Translations under genes and position numbers: made by a program
Source of the DNA: Mesorhizobium shangrilense
Lineage (GTDB): Bacteria; Pseudomonadota; Alphaproteobacteria; Rhizobiales; Rhizobiaceae
Reading direction: 5' to 3'
DNA: 64,000 bases
Assembly: GCF_040537815.1 (NCBI RefSeq)
Contig: NZ_JBEWSZ010000001.1
Span: forward strand, 4,030,001-4,094,000
The notes under the pieces: generated by a model
Told to the model about the DNA's origin: nothing
The model's database searches: none
Seen by the model: the letters and a program-made list of their open reading frames with translations, nothing else
Part shown: one piece after another, positions 46,248-55,530 of the stretch
How positions within the stretch are numbered: the first letter of the stretch is position 1
How the letters are laid out: every line of letters starts with the position of its first letter

Positions 46248-47429
46248 TCACATGGCTTCAAGACACATGGCTATCCCCATGCCGCCACCGATGCAGAGGG
46301 TTGCCAGACCCTTCTTGGCGTTACGGCGCCTCATCTCGAAGACAAGCGTGTTGAGAATGCGAGCGCCGGATGCACCGATCGGATGACCAATTGCGATAGC
46401 ACCGCCATTGACGTTGACGATCGAAGGATCGAAACCAAGGTCCTTGGTCACGGCGCAAGACTGCGCGGCAAATGCTTCGTTCGCCTCGATGAGATCGAGA
46501 TCGCCGACCTTCCAGCCGGCCTTCTCCAGCGCCTTGCGGGAGGCCGGGATCGGGCCGGTACCCATGATCTGCGGATCGACGCCTACTGTCGCCCATGAGG
46601 CGATGCGAACCATCGAGGTGATTCCGCGACGGGCAGCTTCCTCTTCCGTCATCAACACGGCCGCAGCAGCGCCATCATTGAGACCCGACGCATTACCGGC
46701 GGTGACCGTGCCTTCCTTATCGAAGGCCGGCCGCAGCTTGGCTATCGCGTCCAATGTTGCGCCGGCACGAATATATTCGTCGTTCTCGACGGTCACGTCG
46801 CCCTTCCTGGTTTGGATGAGGAAGGGAATGATTTCATCCTTGAAGCGGCCAGCACTCTGTGCGGCCTCCGCCTTGTTCTGGGATGCAACGGCGAACTGAT
46901 CCTGTTCGTCACGCGAAAGCTGCCACTGGCGGGCAATATTCTCCGCCGTGATACCCATATGGTAGCCGAAGAAGGCGTCCATCAGGCCATCCTTAATCAT
47001 CGTGTCAACCATCTTGAAGTCGCCCATTTTTACGCCACTGCGCAGGTGCGCACAGTGCGGAGCCATGGACATGGACTCCTGACCGCCGGCGACGATGATC
47101 TTCGCATCTCCGAGCGCGATCTGCTGCATACCGAGTGCAACGGCGCGCAAGCCGGAGCCGCAAAGCTGGTTGACACCCAAGGCAGTTGCCTGCTTCGGCA
47201 CACCGGCCTTCATGGCTGCCTGACGAGCGGGGTTCTGACCTTCACCGGCCGGGAGGACCTGACCGAGGATAACTTCGTCCACCTCCGCTGCATCGACGCC
47301 GGCCCGCGCCAGCGCCCCCTTGACGACCGCCGCACCCAGTTCGTGCGCCGGAGTATTTGCGAAAGCGCCGTTGAACGAGCCTACTGCGGTACGTGCCGCG
47401 GACGCGATAACGATGGATGTCAAAGTCAT
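46248..47429 (-). CDS. Acetyl-CoA C-acetyltransferase (thiolase)
   Basis: 393 residues, full family length. The first active Cys lies in [16 protein letters not shown], the His in [21 protein letters not shown], and the second Cys in [15 protein letters not shown]. It cleaves acetoacetyl-CoA to two acetyl-CoA or runs in reverse for polyhydroxybutyrate. Placed after the CoA-transferase genes with a gap of only three bases, it is most likely degradative here, finishing the breakdown of acetoacetate. Confidence 0.95.
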   Translation of the reverse strand: MTLTSIVIASAARTAVGSFNGAFANTPAHELGAAVVKGALARAGVDAAEVDEVILGQVLPAGEGQNPARQAAMKAGVPKQATALGVNQLCGSGLRAVALGMQQIALGDAKIIVAGGQESMSMAPHCAHLRSGVKMGDFKMVDTMIKDGLMDAFFGYHMGITAENIARQWQLSRDEQDQFAVASQNKAEAAQSAGRFKDEIIPFLIQTRKGDVTVENDEYIRAGATLDAIAKLRPAFDKEGTVTAGNASGLNDGAAAAVLMTEEEAARRGITSMVRIASWATVGVDPQIMGTGPIPASRKALEKAGWKVGDLDLIEANEAFAAQSCAVTKDLGFDPSIVNVNGGAIAIGHPIGASGARILNTLVFEMRRRNAKKGLATLCIGGGMGIAMCLEAM

Positions 47430-47432
47430 GAT

Positions 47433-48083
47433 CTACTCACTTCCCATCAAGATGTCGAAATCGGCGCCTGTCTTGGCTTTGATTTCATCCAAAGAAACGC
47501 CGTCAGCCAGTTCGGTTAGTGTCAACTTTACGTCGCCATAACGGGAAATCTCGAACACACCGAGATCAGTAATGACGAGATCGACCACACGTTTCCCGGT
47601 GAGCGGCAAGTTGCATTCCTTCAGAAGTTTCGGTTCGCCTTTTGCCTCATGCTCCATGACTGCCACAACGCGTTTGACCCCTGCGACGAGGTCCATCGCA
47701 CCGCCCATGCCCTTCACCATTTTTCCGGGGATCATCCAATTCGCCAGGTCGCCACTTTGTGATACCTGCATGGCGCCAAGGATCGACAAATCGATATGGC
47801 CGCCGCGGATCATCGCGAAACTGTCGGCAGACGAAAAATAGCTGGTCTTCGGCAAAGCGGTAATCGTCTGCTTGCCGGCGTTAATGAGGTCTGCATCCTC
47901 TTCGCATTCGTAGGGGAAGGGACCCATGCCGAGCATGCCGTTCTCGCTTTGCAGCGTTACTTCCATGCCGTGGGGAATGAAGTTTGCGACCAGTGTGGGA
48001 ATGCCGATCCCGAGGTTGACGTAAAAACCATCCTGCAATTCCTTGGCAGCGCGCGCCGCCATTTGTTCGCGTGTCCAGGCCAT
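47433..48083 (-). CDS. scoB: 3-oxoacid CoA-transferase subunit B
   Basis: 216 residues. [42 protein letters not shown], the catalytic Glu in [14 protein letters not shown] and [42 protein letters not shown] are diagnostic of the beta subunit. It activates acetoacetate with CoA from succinyl-CoA or another donor. It begins one base after the subunit A gene. AtoA or PcaJ are alternative names; the residues do not separate them. Confidence 0.93.
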   Translation of the reverse strand: MAWTREQMAARAAKELQDGFYVNLGIGIPTLVANFIPHGMEVTLQSENGMLGMGPFPYECEEDADLINAGKQTITALPKTSYFSSADSFAMIRGGHIDLSILGAMQVSQSGDLANWMIPGKMVKGMGGAMDLVAGVKRVVAVMEHEAKGEPKLLKECNLPLTGKRVVDLVITDLGVFEISRYGDVKLTLTELADGVSLDEIKAKTGADFDILMGSE

Positions 48084-48084
48084 A

Positions 48085-48792
48085 TCAGGCGATCTCCACT
48101 TTCCTTACGGTGCGCTGCTCGATCCGCTTTTCCGAATTCGGCGCATGCACGATCTTCCGCACGAAAATCCCTGGCGTATGGACTTGATCGGGATCGATCT
48201 GTCCGGCCGGCACGAGGTGCTCGACCTCGGCAACTGTCGTTTTAGCGGCTGTCGCCATCATGGGATTGAAGTTGCGCGCTGTCTTGCGATATACGAGGTT
48301 GCCTTCGTGGTCCCCCTTCCAGGCATGAACGAGGGCAATATCGGCAAAGAGGCCTGTTTCCATGACGTAATCGTCGTCTCCGAAACGGCGAACTTCTTTC
48401 CCTTCGGCAATCAGCGTATCAACCCCCGTTTTGGTGAAGAAAGCAGGTATGCCTGCGCCCCCTGCCCGAATGCGCTCTGCCAGCGTGCCTTGAGGATTGA
48501 ATTCCAGCTCCAAAGTGCCCGACAAAAACTGTTCGGCAAACAATTTGTTCTCACCAACATACGACGAGATCATCTTCTTGATCTGCCGGCTCTCAAGCAG
48601 GATGCCGAGACCGAAGCCGTCTACCCCAGCATTGTTGGAAATGACGGTCAGATCCTTGACTCCGGAGAGACGGATCGCTTCGATCAGACTTGTCGGTATG
48701 CCGCACAGCCCGAAGCCTCCGGACATAACCGTCATGCCGTCGGTCAATAAATTTGCCAACGCTTCGGAGGCCGAAGGGATCACTTTTCTCAT
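48085..48792 (-). CDS. scoA: 3-oxoacid CoA-transferase subunit A
   Basis: 235 residues from ATG 48792 ([19 protein letters not shown]). Family motif [17 protein letters not shown] (the CoA-binding GGFGxxGxP loop), [19 protein letters not shown] and [23 protein letters not shown] are all present. With subunit B it forms the transferase; acetoacetate produced by the BKACE enzyme at 54.3 kb would be a natural substrate. Confidence 0.93.
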   Translation of the reverse strand: MRKVIPSASEALANLLTDGMTVMSGGFGLCGIPTSLIEAIRLSGVKDLTVISNNAGVDGFGLGILLESRQIKKMISSYVGENKLFAEQFLSGTLELEFNPQGTLAERIRAGGAGIPAFFTKTGVDTLIAEGKEVRRFGDDDYVMETGLFADIALVHAWKGDHEGNLVYRKTARNFNPMMATAAKTTVAEVEHLVPAGQIDPDQVHTPGIFVRKIVHAPNSEKRIEQRTVRKVEIA

Positions 48793-48871
48793 GATTTCCT
48801 CGTGGATCAATCTAAGCCACAGGTGGCTCTCGCGGTAAGATTAGGACTTGATTGTTACGGCGGGGCGGGGA

Positions 48872-50050
48872 TTACGAAATCCGTTGCCCGGCCTCGTCGA
48901 GTAAGACACAGCCTTGCGGATCAAATCCGACATCGATGGTCTCGCCTTCGCGGATGATTTGGCCGTTGATCGGAGCGTTGGCGCGGATGCTCGTCCTGCC
49001 GCCGATGGCGATTTCGTAGATGGCGCTGCCGCCAAGATACGAGCTTGAGATCACCCGGCCGGACAGCCGATTGCCGGCTGTGGTTCCGACCGATAGTTTC
49101 TGGGGCCGAACGACCACCGTCACCTTACTGCCAGGCGCGATAGGTCTAGGCGAGATCACGTTGATCGTCGGGCCGGCGTCAAGCGTAACCACGGTCTGTC
49201 CGGCGGATACGCTCGCGGTGCCTGCCAGCATGTTTGCCTTGCCGAGGAAATCGGCGACAAAGGCAGTGGCCGGCGTCTCGTAGACCTCCTCCGGAGTACC
49301 TATTTGCTCCATCGCGCCTCTGTTCATGACCACGATGCGGTCCGACATCGAAAGCGCTTCTTCCTGGTCGTGGGTGACGAAGATGGCGGTGATGCCGGTC
49401 TCCTTCTGGATCTTTTTGATCTCGACGCGCATCTCCTCGCGCATGTTGGCGTCGAGCGCCGACAGCGGCTCGTCGAGCAGCAGCACCTGCGGCTCGAAGA
49501 CGATGGCGCGGGCAAGCGCGATACGCTGCTGTTGGCCGCCCGACAGTTGCGAGGGCAGCTTCTTCTCGCTCCCCGGCAGCCGCACCATGGCCAGCGCCTG
49601 GCTGACCCTGCGCGTGATCTCGGGCTTCGGCACGTTGCGGTATTTCAGCCCGAAGGCAACATTGTCGAACACGGTCTTGTGCGGAAACAGCGCATAGCTC
49701 TGGAAAACCAGCCCGATATTGCGCTTGTAGATCGGCACGTCGTCGACGCGCCGCCCGCCGATCATGATCTGGCCACCGGAAATATCGACCAGCCCGGCGA
49801 TGGAGCGCAGGATCGTCGTCTTGCCGCAGCCCGAAGGCCCGAGCAGCGTGACGAAGCTTCCCTTGGTGATCGACAGCGAGAAATCCCGCACCGCGACGAA
49901 CTTGCCGTAGGCGATGTCGATGTTGCGGAATTCGACCGCCGGCTGGCCCATCCCGGCGGCTTTGCCGGATTGAGCTTCGCCAGCGCCGGCTTTCGCCACC
50001 CCGGCCATTGCCGGCCGGGGTGCTTCGGAGAGGTCTTGACTATCAGTCAC
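48872..50050 (-). CDS. Pot-type ABC transporter ATP-binding protein
   Basis: 392 residues from GTG 50050, overlapping the binding-protein gene's end by eight bases. Walker A LLGPSGCGKTTILRSIAG, signature [19 protein letters not shown], Walker B VLLLDEPLSALDANMREEMR and the C-terminal TOBE-2 domain (ISPRPIAPGSKVTVVVRPQKLSVG) identify a PotA/CysA-like importer ATPase. The first about 38 residues are an Ala/Gly/Pro-rich extension not seen in PotA, so an internal start near MGQPAVEF is possible. Confidence 0.92.
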   Translation of the reverse strand: MTDSQDLSEAPRPAMAGVAKAGAGEAQSGKAAGMGQPAVEFRNIDIAYGKFVAVRDFSLSITKGSFVTLLGPSGCGKTTILRSIAGLVDISGGQIMIGGRRVDDVPIYKRNIGLVFQSYALFPHKTVFDNVAFGLKYRNVPKPEITRRVSQALAMVRLPGSEKKLPSQLSGGQQQRIALARAIVFEPQVLLLDEPLSALDANMREEMRVEIKKIQKETGITAIFVTHDQEEALSMSDRIVVMNRGAMEQIGTPEEVYETPATAFVADFLGKANMLAGTASVSAGQTVVTLDAGPTINVISPRPIAPGSKVTVVVRPQKLSVGTTAGNRLSGRVISSSYLGGSAIYEIAIGGRTSIRANAPINGQIIREGETIDVGFDPQGCVLLDEAGQRIS

Positions 50051-51185
50051 CTTTCGCGATCCTGTCCCACTGCTTGGTCCAAGCGTCCTCGTTGGTCGCC
50101 CAGTAGACCGGATCGGCGAAGGTCAGCGCCTTCATCGTGCCCGTATTGTCGAAGGCCGGCAGCTTCTCGATCTTCTCGGTGAGCTTGACCTTGGTCGGAT
50201 CGAGCGAGGGCGGATAGCTCTGGCCCTCGGCCACCGCGATCGAGGTCGCGGGATCGAGCATGAAGTTGATCAGTTCCTCGCATTCGGCCATCGGCGAACC
50301 CTTGAGGATCAGCATGTCCTCCATCCAGGCATAGGAGCTGGCCGGATCGAGATAGCCGATCGGCTGGCCCTGGTCCTGCAGTGCCGCGACGCGGCCCGAC
50401 CAGGCATCGGTCACCACGATCTCGCCCTTGGAGAGGAGGTCCATCAGCTCGGCGCCGGAGCTCCAGAACTTCTTGGCGAGGTCGCGCGTCTCGCGCACCT
50501 TGGCCCAGATCGCATCCATGTCCTTGATGTTGTTCGGGTCCTGCCCGGTGGCAAGAGCAGCGTACCAGACGCGCGTGGTCATGTCGGCATAGCCACCGAC
50601 CTTGCCGGCATATTTCTTGTCGAGCAGCAGCGCCGCGCCCTTTTCCTTCGCTTCCTCCGGCGAGATCACCTTGGTGTTGTAGGCGATGCCGCTGGTGCCG
50701 TAGTCGTAAGGCACGGCCGACAGTTTTGGCGTCAGCTTGCGGAACGGCTCGATCATGGCGGTCAGCACATTCGCCATGTTGGGAATGTTGGCCTCGTTGA
50801 TCTCCGAGTTGAAACCGGCATTGACGTATTTGATGTAGTAGTTGACGCCGGAGGAATGGATGACCTGGAAGTCGCCGGGCTTCGAGGTCTTGATCTTGGT
50901 GATGATCTCGTCCTCGTCGCCGAACGTGCCCTGCACGACCTTGATGCCGGATTTCGCCGTATAGGGCTGGAAGGCGTATTTATCGATCGCTTCCTGCACC
51001 ACGCCGCCCCAGCCGTCGAAGCGCACTTCCGAGACGGCGGCCAGCGCGCGTCCCATCCAGGGCATCGACAATCCGGTGGCGGCGGCAGCCGCTGCCGTCA
51101 GGCTCAGGAACGAGCGTCGGCTGATATCGCCGTTCGCGTAGCGGTTGCTCAGCCGCTCAAGCCGTTTGGTGTTGGTCAGTTTCAT
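50043..51185 (-). CDS. Pot-type ABC transporter substrate-binding protein (PotD-like)
   Basis: 380 residues from ATG 51185 behind GGGAGAACTGCA. A twin-arginine-like signal (SRRSFLSLTAAAAAATGLSMP) leads the protein out. VRFDGWGGVVQEAIDKYAFQPYTAKSGIKVVQGTFGDEDEIITKIKTS is the PotD-like opening; FMLDPATSIAVAEGQSYPPS and WDRIAKG are the usual late features. Together with the ATPase it appears to descend from a different operon than the permease pair upstream (see 51201). Ligand probably a polyamine-like or amino-acid derivative. Confidence 0.92.
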   Translation of the reverse strand: MKLTNTKRLERLSNRYANGDISRRSFLSLTAAAAAATGLSMPWMGRALAAVSEVRFDGWGGVVQEAIDKYAFQPYTAKSGIKVVQGTFGDEDEIITKIKTSKPGDFQVIHSSGVNYYIKYVNAGFNSEINEANIPNMANVLTAMIEPFRKLTPKLSAVPYDYGTSGIAYNTKVISPEEAKEKGAALLLDKKYAGKVGGYADMTTRVWYAALATGQDPNNIKDMDAIWAKVRETRDLAKKFWSSGAELMDLLSKGEIVVTDAWSGRVAALQDQGQPIGYLDPASSYAWMEDMLILKGSPMAECEELINFMLDPATSIAVAEGQSYPPSLDPTKVKLTEKIEKLPAFDNTGTMKALTFADPVYWATNEDAWTKQWDRIAKGD

Positions 51186-51200
51186 TGCAGTTCTCCCATT

Positions 51201-51332
51201 TCACGTTGCTTTTTTTCTGAACCGAGTGAGGCTTTGCAGGATGAGCCCGCCTATCAAGGGAATGCCGACCGTCACCAGGATCATGACGGTGCCCAATGCA
51301 TTCACTTCGGGGCTGATCGAGATCTTCAGCAT
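51201..51332 (-). pseudogene. C-terminal relic of a Pot-type permease
   Basis: 43 codons, MLKISISPEVNALGTVMILV onward to FRKKAT and a stop. They match the last part of the intact PotC-like protein (52248) closely but with clear differences (ISPEV for ISPEI, QSLTRFRKKAT for ESLTKLKRRGEPKGEA). It is therefore from a paralogous operon and not a tandem copy. Confidence 0.85.
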
Positions 51333-51588
51333 AGACCGCGGCCGACCGGGTGCCGGTTTCGAAATTGTCCGACATCACGATGCCGGGACTTCCAGGCTGG
51401 TCGAGATGGACATGGCTGTCGATCCCGCCCGGCATGACTAGAAGGCCGGACGCGTCGATGATCTCGGGCGCGCCGTCCAGGTTCCTAGCAAGGATGACGA
51501 TACGGCCGTCCTCTATTCCGATGTCGGACGGGAACCGGTCAGTCGCGATGGCGACGGTTCCGCCCTTGATAATCGTATCCAATGGCAT
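51333..51588 (-). pseudogene. N-terminal relic of a hydantoinase/dihydropyrimidinase
   Basis: From ATG 51588: DTIIKGGTVAIATDRFPSDIGIEDGRIVILARNLDGAPEIIDASGLLVMPGGIDSHVHLDQPGSPGIVMSDNFETGTRSAA. The zinc-binding HVH of the amidohydrolase fold is present, then the frame runs into the permease relic at about 51333. The remaining about 380 residues are lost. It starts 24 bases after the DUF3830 gene, so it was once part of that operon. Confidence 0.8.
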
Positions 51589-51611
51589 TTCGAGGCGTCC
51601 TGGTTCATCGA

Positions 51612-52022
51612 CTACAGAGAGAACTCGATGTTCTGCGCACCGTGCCAAAGGACCTTCTTGCCCAGCTCGGCCAAATTCTCCTGGCCTTCGGTGATGGTCA
51701 GGAAATGATTTCCGGCAAGCTGGCCCATCTTGCTGGTGAAATTGACGCCGCCATAGGCCAGCAGGATCTCCGTCTCGCTAAAGCCGCCCGGATAGAGGAT
51801 GAACTGGCCCGGCGCCGGATAGCTGGTCGCGTTCTCGTAGCTGACGCCGAAATCCGTCTCGCCCAATGGAATCCAGCAGCCTTCGCCGCTCCATTTGACA
51901 TGGATGATGCGCTCCTTGTAAGGCAGCAGAGAGAGGAAAAGCGCGCAGGTCTTGGGTGCAAGCTCTTCTTCCAGCCTCGCCTTCAAGCTGAAGTCGCCTG
52001 CCTTGATGTTGATCGTTTTCAC
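51612..52022 (-). CDS. DUF3830 family protein (cyclophilin-like fold)
   Basis: 136 residues from GTG 52022, preceded by CGGAGAATCGGCAA. INIKAGDFSLKARLEEELAPKTCALFLSLLPYKERIIHVKWSGEGCWIPLG and SYPAPGQFILYPGGFSETEILLAYGGVNFTSKMGQLAGNHFLTITEG match DUF3830, usually found beside transporters and hydantoinases. Molecular function unproven; peptidyl-prolyl isomerase activity is not expected since the residues differ. It joins the permease genes to the hydantoinase relic. Confidence 0.85.
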   Translation of the reverse strand: MKTINIKAGDFSLKARLEEELAPKTCALFLSLLPYKERIIHVKWSGEGCWIPLGETDFGVSYENATSYPAPGQFILYPGGFSETEILLAYGGVNFTSKMGQLAGNHFLTITEGQENLAELGKKVLWHGAQNIEFSL

Positions 52023-52247
52023 TTGCCGATTCTCCGTAGTGTCAGAGTTTGAACGGCGTTGTCCCGCCGCGTCGAGGAATTGAGGTGGTCGCCCGATCAG
52101 GGCGGCCGGGCACCGGACCCCGGCGGCAGGCCGGATCGATTCAATGCCCAGGCTTTTCATGCCTGTCTTGTCGCGGCGCTCAGTTCGGCACCGGTATCGG
52201 CTTTAAGTAGTGCAGCCGTTCCAGCCGCTTGCCGTTCGATAGTTTCA

Positions 52248-53084
52248 TCATGCTTCTCCCTTTGGTTCACCTCGTCTCTTCAACTTCGTCAGGCTCTCCA
52301 GGATCAGGCCGCCGATCAACGGGATCCCGACGGTCACCAGGATCATCACGGTGCCGAGCGCGTTGATCTCCGGACTGATCGAGATCTTGAGCATCGACAG
52401 GATCTGGGTGGGCATGGTCTCCACGCCCGCCGGTCGCCAGAACAGGCTGGCCGAGGTATTGTCGAACGAGATGGTGAAGGCGAGCAGCGCACCACCCACG
52501 ACCGCCGGGATGAGAAGCGGCAGCGTGATCTCGCGGAAGGACGAGAAGCGCGAGGCGCCCAGCGAAAGCGCCGCCTCCTCATAGACGCGCCTTATCCCGA
52601 CCATGCGCGCCTGCGCGATCAGCACCACATAGGGCACGGCCAGCATGATGTGGCCGAGCACCAGCAGGAGCATGGTGCGCGGCTGGTCGACCGCCTTGAT
52701 CAGCACCAAGAGGCCGACGCCGAGGATGGTTTCCGGCACCAGCGCCGGCAGGATCACCAGCGTGCTCAGCGCCTGCTTGCCGGGAAACTCGAAGCGCACC
52801 AGCGCGAAGGCCGTGACGACGCCGACTGCCGTGGCGACGGCGGCTGTGACCACCGCGATCCACAACGAGGTGCGGAAGGCGGACAGCACGGCATCGTTGT
52901 TCATCAGCTTGGCGTACCATTGCAGGGAAAAGCCGGTCATCGGGAAGCCGCCGAACATCGAGGCGTTGAACGACAGGATGACGGTCGCCACGATCGGGGC
53001 GAACATGAAGATGTAGACGCAGAGCGTGACGAAGCCGGTCAGCCGCCACGCCCACCGGCCTTCTTCCTTACGTCGCGCCGTCAT
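52248..53084 (-). CDS. Pot-type ABC transporter permease (PotC-like)
   Basis: 278 residues from ATG 53084, overlapping the upstream permease by four bases. About six transmembrane helices (LTGFVTLCVYIFMFAPIVATVILSF first). The EAA loop YEEAALSLGASRFSSFREITLPLLIPAVVGG is intact. It forms the channel together with the 53081 gene product. Confidence 0.93.
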   Translation of the reverse strand: MTARRKEEGRWAWRLTGFVTLCVYIFMFAPIVATVILSFNASMFGGFPMTGFSLQWYAKLMNNDAVLSAFRTSLWIAVVTAAVATAVGVVTAFALVRFEFPGKQALSTLVILPALVPETILGVGLLVLIKAVDQPRTMLLLVLGHIMLAVPYVVLIAQARMVGIRRVYEEAALSLGASRFSSFREITLPLLIPAVVGGALLAFTISFDNTSASLFWRPAGVETMPTQILSMLKISISPEINALGTVMILVTVGIPLIGGLILESLTKLKRRGEPKGEA

Positions 53085-54043
53085 CCGCCCAACCCTTTCA
53101 CGATCTGCGACATGCCCATGTAGCGGGTGTAGATGGCGGCGAAGAAGCCGAGCACGATGAACAGCACGATGGAGAGCGTGGCGCCCATCGGCCAGTTTAG
53201 TTCGCCCAGGATGGTGTCGTAGATCAGGTTGCCGAACAGCGCGTCGCGTCCGGAACCGAGCAACTGCGGCGTCACATAGCTGCCGGCGGCCAGCACGAAG
53301 CAGAGCAGCAAGCCGGCAGCCAGCCCCGGCAGCGACAGCGGCAGCGTGACCTCCCGGAACGCCTGCGCGCTGGTGCAGCCCATCGAGCGGGCCGCCGAGA
53401 TCAGCGTGCGGTCGATGCCTTCGAGGCTGACATAGACGTTGAGGATCATGTAGGGCAGCAGGAAGTGCAAAAGCCCCAGGATCACCGCGCCCCCGTTGTA
53501 GAGCATCGGCAGCGGCTCGCTGATGATGCCCATCTTCAGCAGCGCGACGTTGATGACGCCCTGTTCGCCGAGGATGTTGATCCACGAGAAGGTGCGGATG
53601 GTGAAGCTGATCCAGAACGGCACGATGAGCAGGAGCAGCAGCACCCACTTGTGCCTAAAGGTGGTGGCCCAGATGAAATAGGCCGGGAAATAACCGAGCA
53701 CCCCGCAAAGCAGCGCGGTGATGGCGCCGACCCTCAGCGTTTTCAACAGGAAGCCTGAATAATAGCTGTCGGTCAGGAATTCATGCCAGTTCGCCGTCGT
53801 CAGCGCGCTGGTTTCGACGCCCGCCGTGACGAAGGTGAAGAAGGTGTAGGCCGCCATCATGGCGATCGGCAGTACCAGCAGGAAGATAAGCAGCAAGAGC
53901 ACCGGCGCGACCAGCATCCAGGCCAGCCGTGGATCATACAAAGTCCATCGCTTGTTCATGTTCGCCGTAACCATCTTATCGAAACCGGCAGGGGGCGTAG
54001 GGCTTGGGTCGTTGAACGGTGTCGACTGAAGCCACTCCTGCAT
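53081..54043 (-). CDS. Pot-type ABC transporter permease (PotB-like)
   Basis: 320 residues from ATG 54043 with AGAGGGAC upstream. PRLAWMLVAPVLLLLIFLLVLPIAMMAAYTFF starts the membrane part; the EAA loop ISAARSMGCTSAQAFREVTLPLSLPGLAAG is intact. It is the first gene of a mosaic operon (PotB-like, PotC-like, DUF3830, hydantoinase relic, PotD-like, PotA-like) and has LacI-type operator copy 6 about 60 bases upstream. Confidence 0.93.
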   Translation of the reverse strand: MQEWLQSTPFNDPSPTPPAGFDKMVTANMNKRWTLYDPRLAWMLVAPVLLLLIFLLVLPIAMMAAYTFFTFVTAGVETSALTTANWHEFLTDSYYSGFLLKTLRVGAITALLCGVLGYFPAYFIWATTFRHKWVLLLLLIVPFWISFTIRTFSWINILGEQGVINVALLKMGIISEPLPMLYNGGAVILGLLHFLLPYMILNVYVSLEGIDRTLISAARSMGCTSAQAFREVTLPLSLPGLAAGLLLCFVLAAGSYVTPQLLGSGRDALFGNLIYDTILGELNWPMGATLSIVLFIVLGFFAAIYTRYMGMSQIVKGLGG

Positions 54044-54104
54044 AGCCAGAGTCCCTCTCGTTCGCCTTCCCGGGCACCATAATTACAGGTCTCGGCGGCA
54101 GATG

Positions 54105-54118
54105 TGTATACGTAACCA
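54105..54118. promoter_or_regulatory. LacI-type operator, copy 6
   Basis: TGTATACGTAACCA in front of the Pot-type operon, matching copy 2 at 12 of 14 positions. Confidence 0.75.
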
Positions 54119-54239
54119 TACTACGACCTTTGCCTCTGTCAAGCGCGATTCAGGCGCGGAATTTGGGGAAGACAACGCAGGTTCAGGCTTCGTCTGCGGC
54201 GCGCCTGACTTCTTCAACAGCCTGCTAGAGGTCGTTGCA

Positions 54240-54315
54240 GGTCAGCTGGATCCGCAATGCCTTGTCTTCGTCGACGAGCCCGAAATTAAGACCGACATGG
54301 CTCGTTGCGCCGAAG
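54240..54315 (+). pseudogene. IS630 transposase scrap
   Basis: The frame reads LDPQCLVFVDEPEIKTDMARC, matching LDPQCLVFIDETWIKTNMAPL of the intact IS630 transposase at 31.2-32.2 kb. Only about 25 codons around the first catalytic Asp survive. Confidence 0.75.
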
Positions 54316-54320
54316 GGTCT

Positions 54321-55250
54321 CTAGAAGGAGACCTTATCACTCCCCTTTAACTGAAGCATTTTTCTGGCTTCCGCCGGGGTTGCGATTGAGAGACCGAGTC
54401 CCTCGATAATACCACGCACTTTCGTGACCTGTTCGGCGTTGGTGGTCGCCAATTGGCCCGGCCCTGACCAAAGTGAATCTTCCAGGCCGACCCGAACATT
54501 GCCGCCCATCGCGGCGCCTTGCGCAGCAATCCGCATCTGATTTGCGCCCGCTCCTAACACCGACCAAGAATATTCTGTACCGAAAAGCCTGTCGGCAGTA
54601 CGCTTCATATGCATCACGTCTTCCGGATGGGCACCAATGCCGCCCAAGAGGCCGAATACGCTCTGGACGAAGAAAGGGGGTTTGACGAGAGCACGGTCCA
54701 CAAAATGAGCCAGGGTGTACAGGTGTCCAATGTCGTAACACTCTATTTCAAAACGGGTTGCGTTTTCTACACAGGTCGTCAGGATATGCTCGATGTCGGC
54801 GAAGGTGTTTTTGAAGACGCGATCACGGGAGCCTTCGAGATAGGGCTTCTCCCAATCATGCTTGAACTCTTTGAAGCGCTTCAGCATCGGATAGAGGCCG
54901 AAATTCATCGATCCCATGTTGAGTGAAGCGACCTCAGGCTTGAAGATTACGACTGGCCTCAGCCGCTCTTCAACGGTCATCGTCGGAGCCCCGCCAGTGG
55001 TGATGTTCACTACGCAGTCGGAGCGTTGCTTTATGATCTTCAGGAAAGGCTCGAACGCTTGTGGCGACTGGTCGGGCAAGCCATTGATCGGATTGCGTGC
55101 GTGAAGATGGACAACAGCAGCGCCGGCTTCGGCCGCTCCAATCGCCGCAGCGGCGATTTCGGACGCCGTTACAGGCAGATGGGACGACATCGAGGGCGTA
55201 TGGATCGATCCCGTAACGGCACAGGTAATGATAACTTTTCTTGTAGGCAT
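54321..55250 (-). CDS. BKACE (DUF849) beta-keto acid cleavage enzyme
   Basis: 309 residues from ATG 55250 behind GAGGGACAGCCGC. KVIITCAVTGSIHTPSMSSHLPVTASEIAAAAIGAAEAGAAVVHLHARNP carries the HLHAR zinc motif; NITTGGAP, VASLNMGSMNFG and ECYDIGHLYTL are typical, and the late VRVGLEDSLW is the usual Glu-Asp stretch. These enzymes condense a beta-keto acid with acetyl-CoA to give a new CoA ester and acetoacetate (3-keto-5-aminohexanoate in Kce). It shares strand and region with an aminotransferase upstream and CoA-transferase and thiolase downstream. Confidence 0.93.
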   Translation of the reverse strand: MPTRKVIITCAVTGSIHTPSMSSHLPVTASEIAAAAIGAAEAGAAVVHLHARNPINGLPDQSPQAFEPFLKIIKQRSDCVVNITTGGAPTMTVEERLRPVVIFKPEVASLNMGSMNFGLYPMLKRFKEFKHDWEKPYLEGSRDRVFKNTFADIEHILTTCVENATRFEIECYDIGHLYTLAHFVDRALVKPPFFVQSVFGLLGGIGAHPEDVMHMKRTADRLFGTEYSWSVLGAGANQMRIAAQGAAMGGNVRVGLEDSLWSGPGQLATTNAEQVTKVRGIIEGLGLSIATPAEARKMLQLKGSDKVSF

Positions 55251-55271
55251 GCGGCTGTCCCTCATCATAGT

Positions 55272-55515
55272 TTATAGTTTGCCGCCGGATCCAGAGTTTG
55301 CGCCATACTTGACGCCATCGGCGACGAACTTGTTCGCCACCGAGATGCCTTGCTTCGGATCTGAGACGTCATCGCCGATCTCCAATTTCAACTTCTCACC
55401 GTTCACTCCGCCAGACGCATTGATATCAGCGGCAGCCTGTTCGGCTCCCTTCTGAACCTGGGCTCCGAAGGCCGCGTTCGGGCCCGTAATCGGACCTGCG
55501 ACGCCGATCCCCTTG
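55272..55515 (-). pseudogene. Branched-chain amino-acid binding protein (LivJ-type) relic
   Basis: [20 protein letters not shown], then [50 protein letters not shown], is the N-terminal third of a LivJ-type protein without its signal peptide. It is cut after about 75 codons and lies between the BKACE and aminotransferase genes. Confidence 0.85.
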
Positions 55516-55530
55516 CGGCGTGTCAGGCGC

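Noticed and set aside
54102..54350. 82-codon plus-strand frame as an intact gene
   Set aside because: Only a transposase scrap inside is recognisable, and the frame begins inside an operator.
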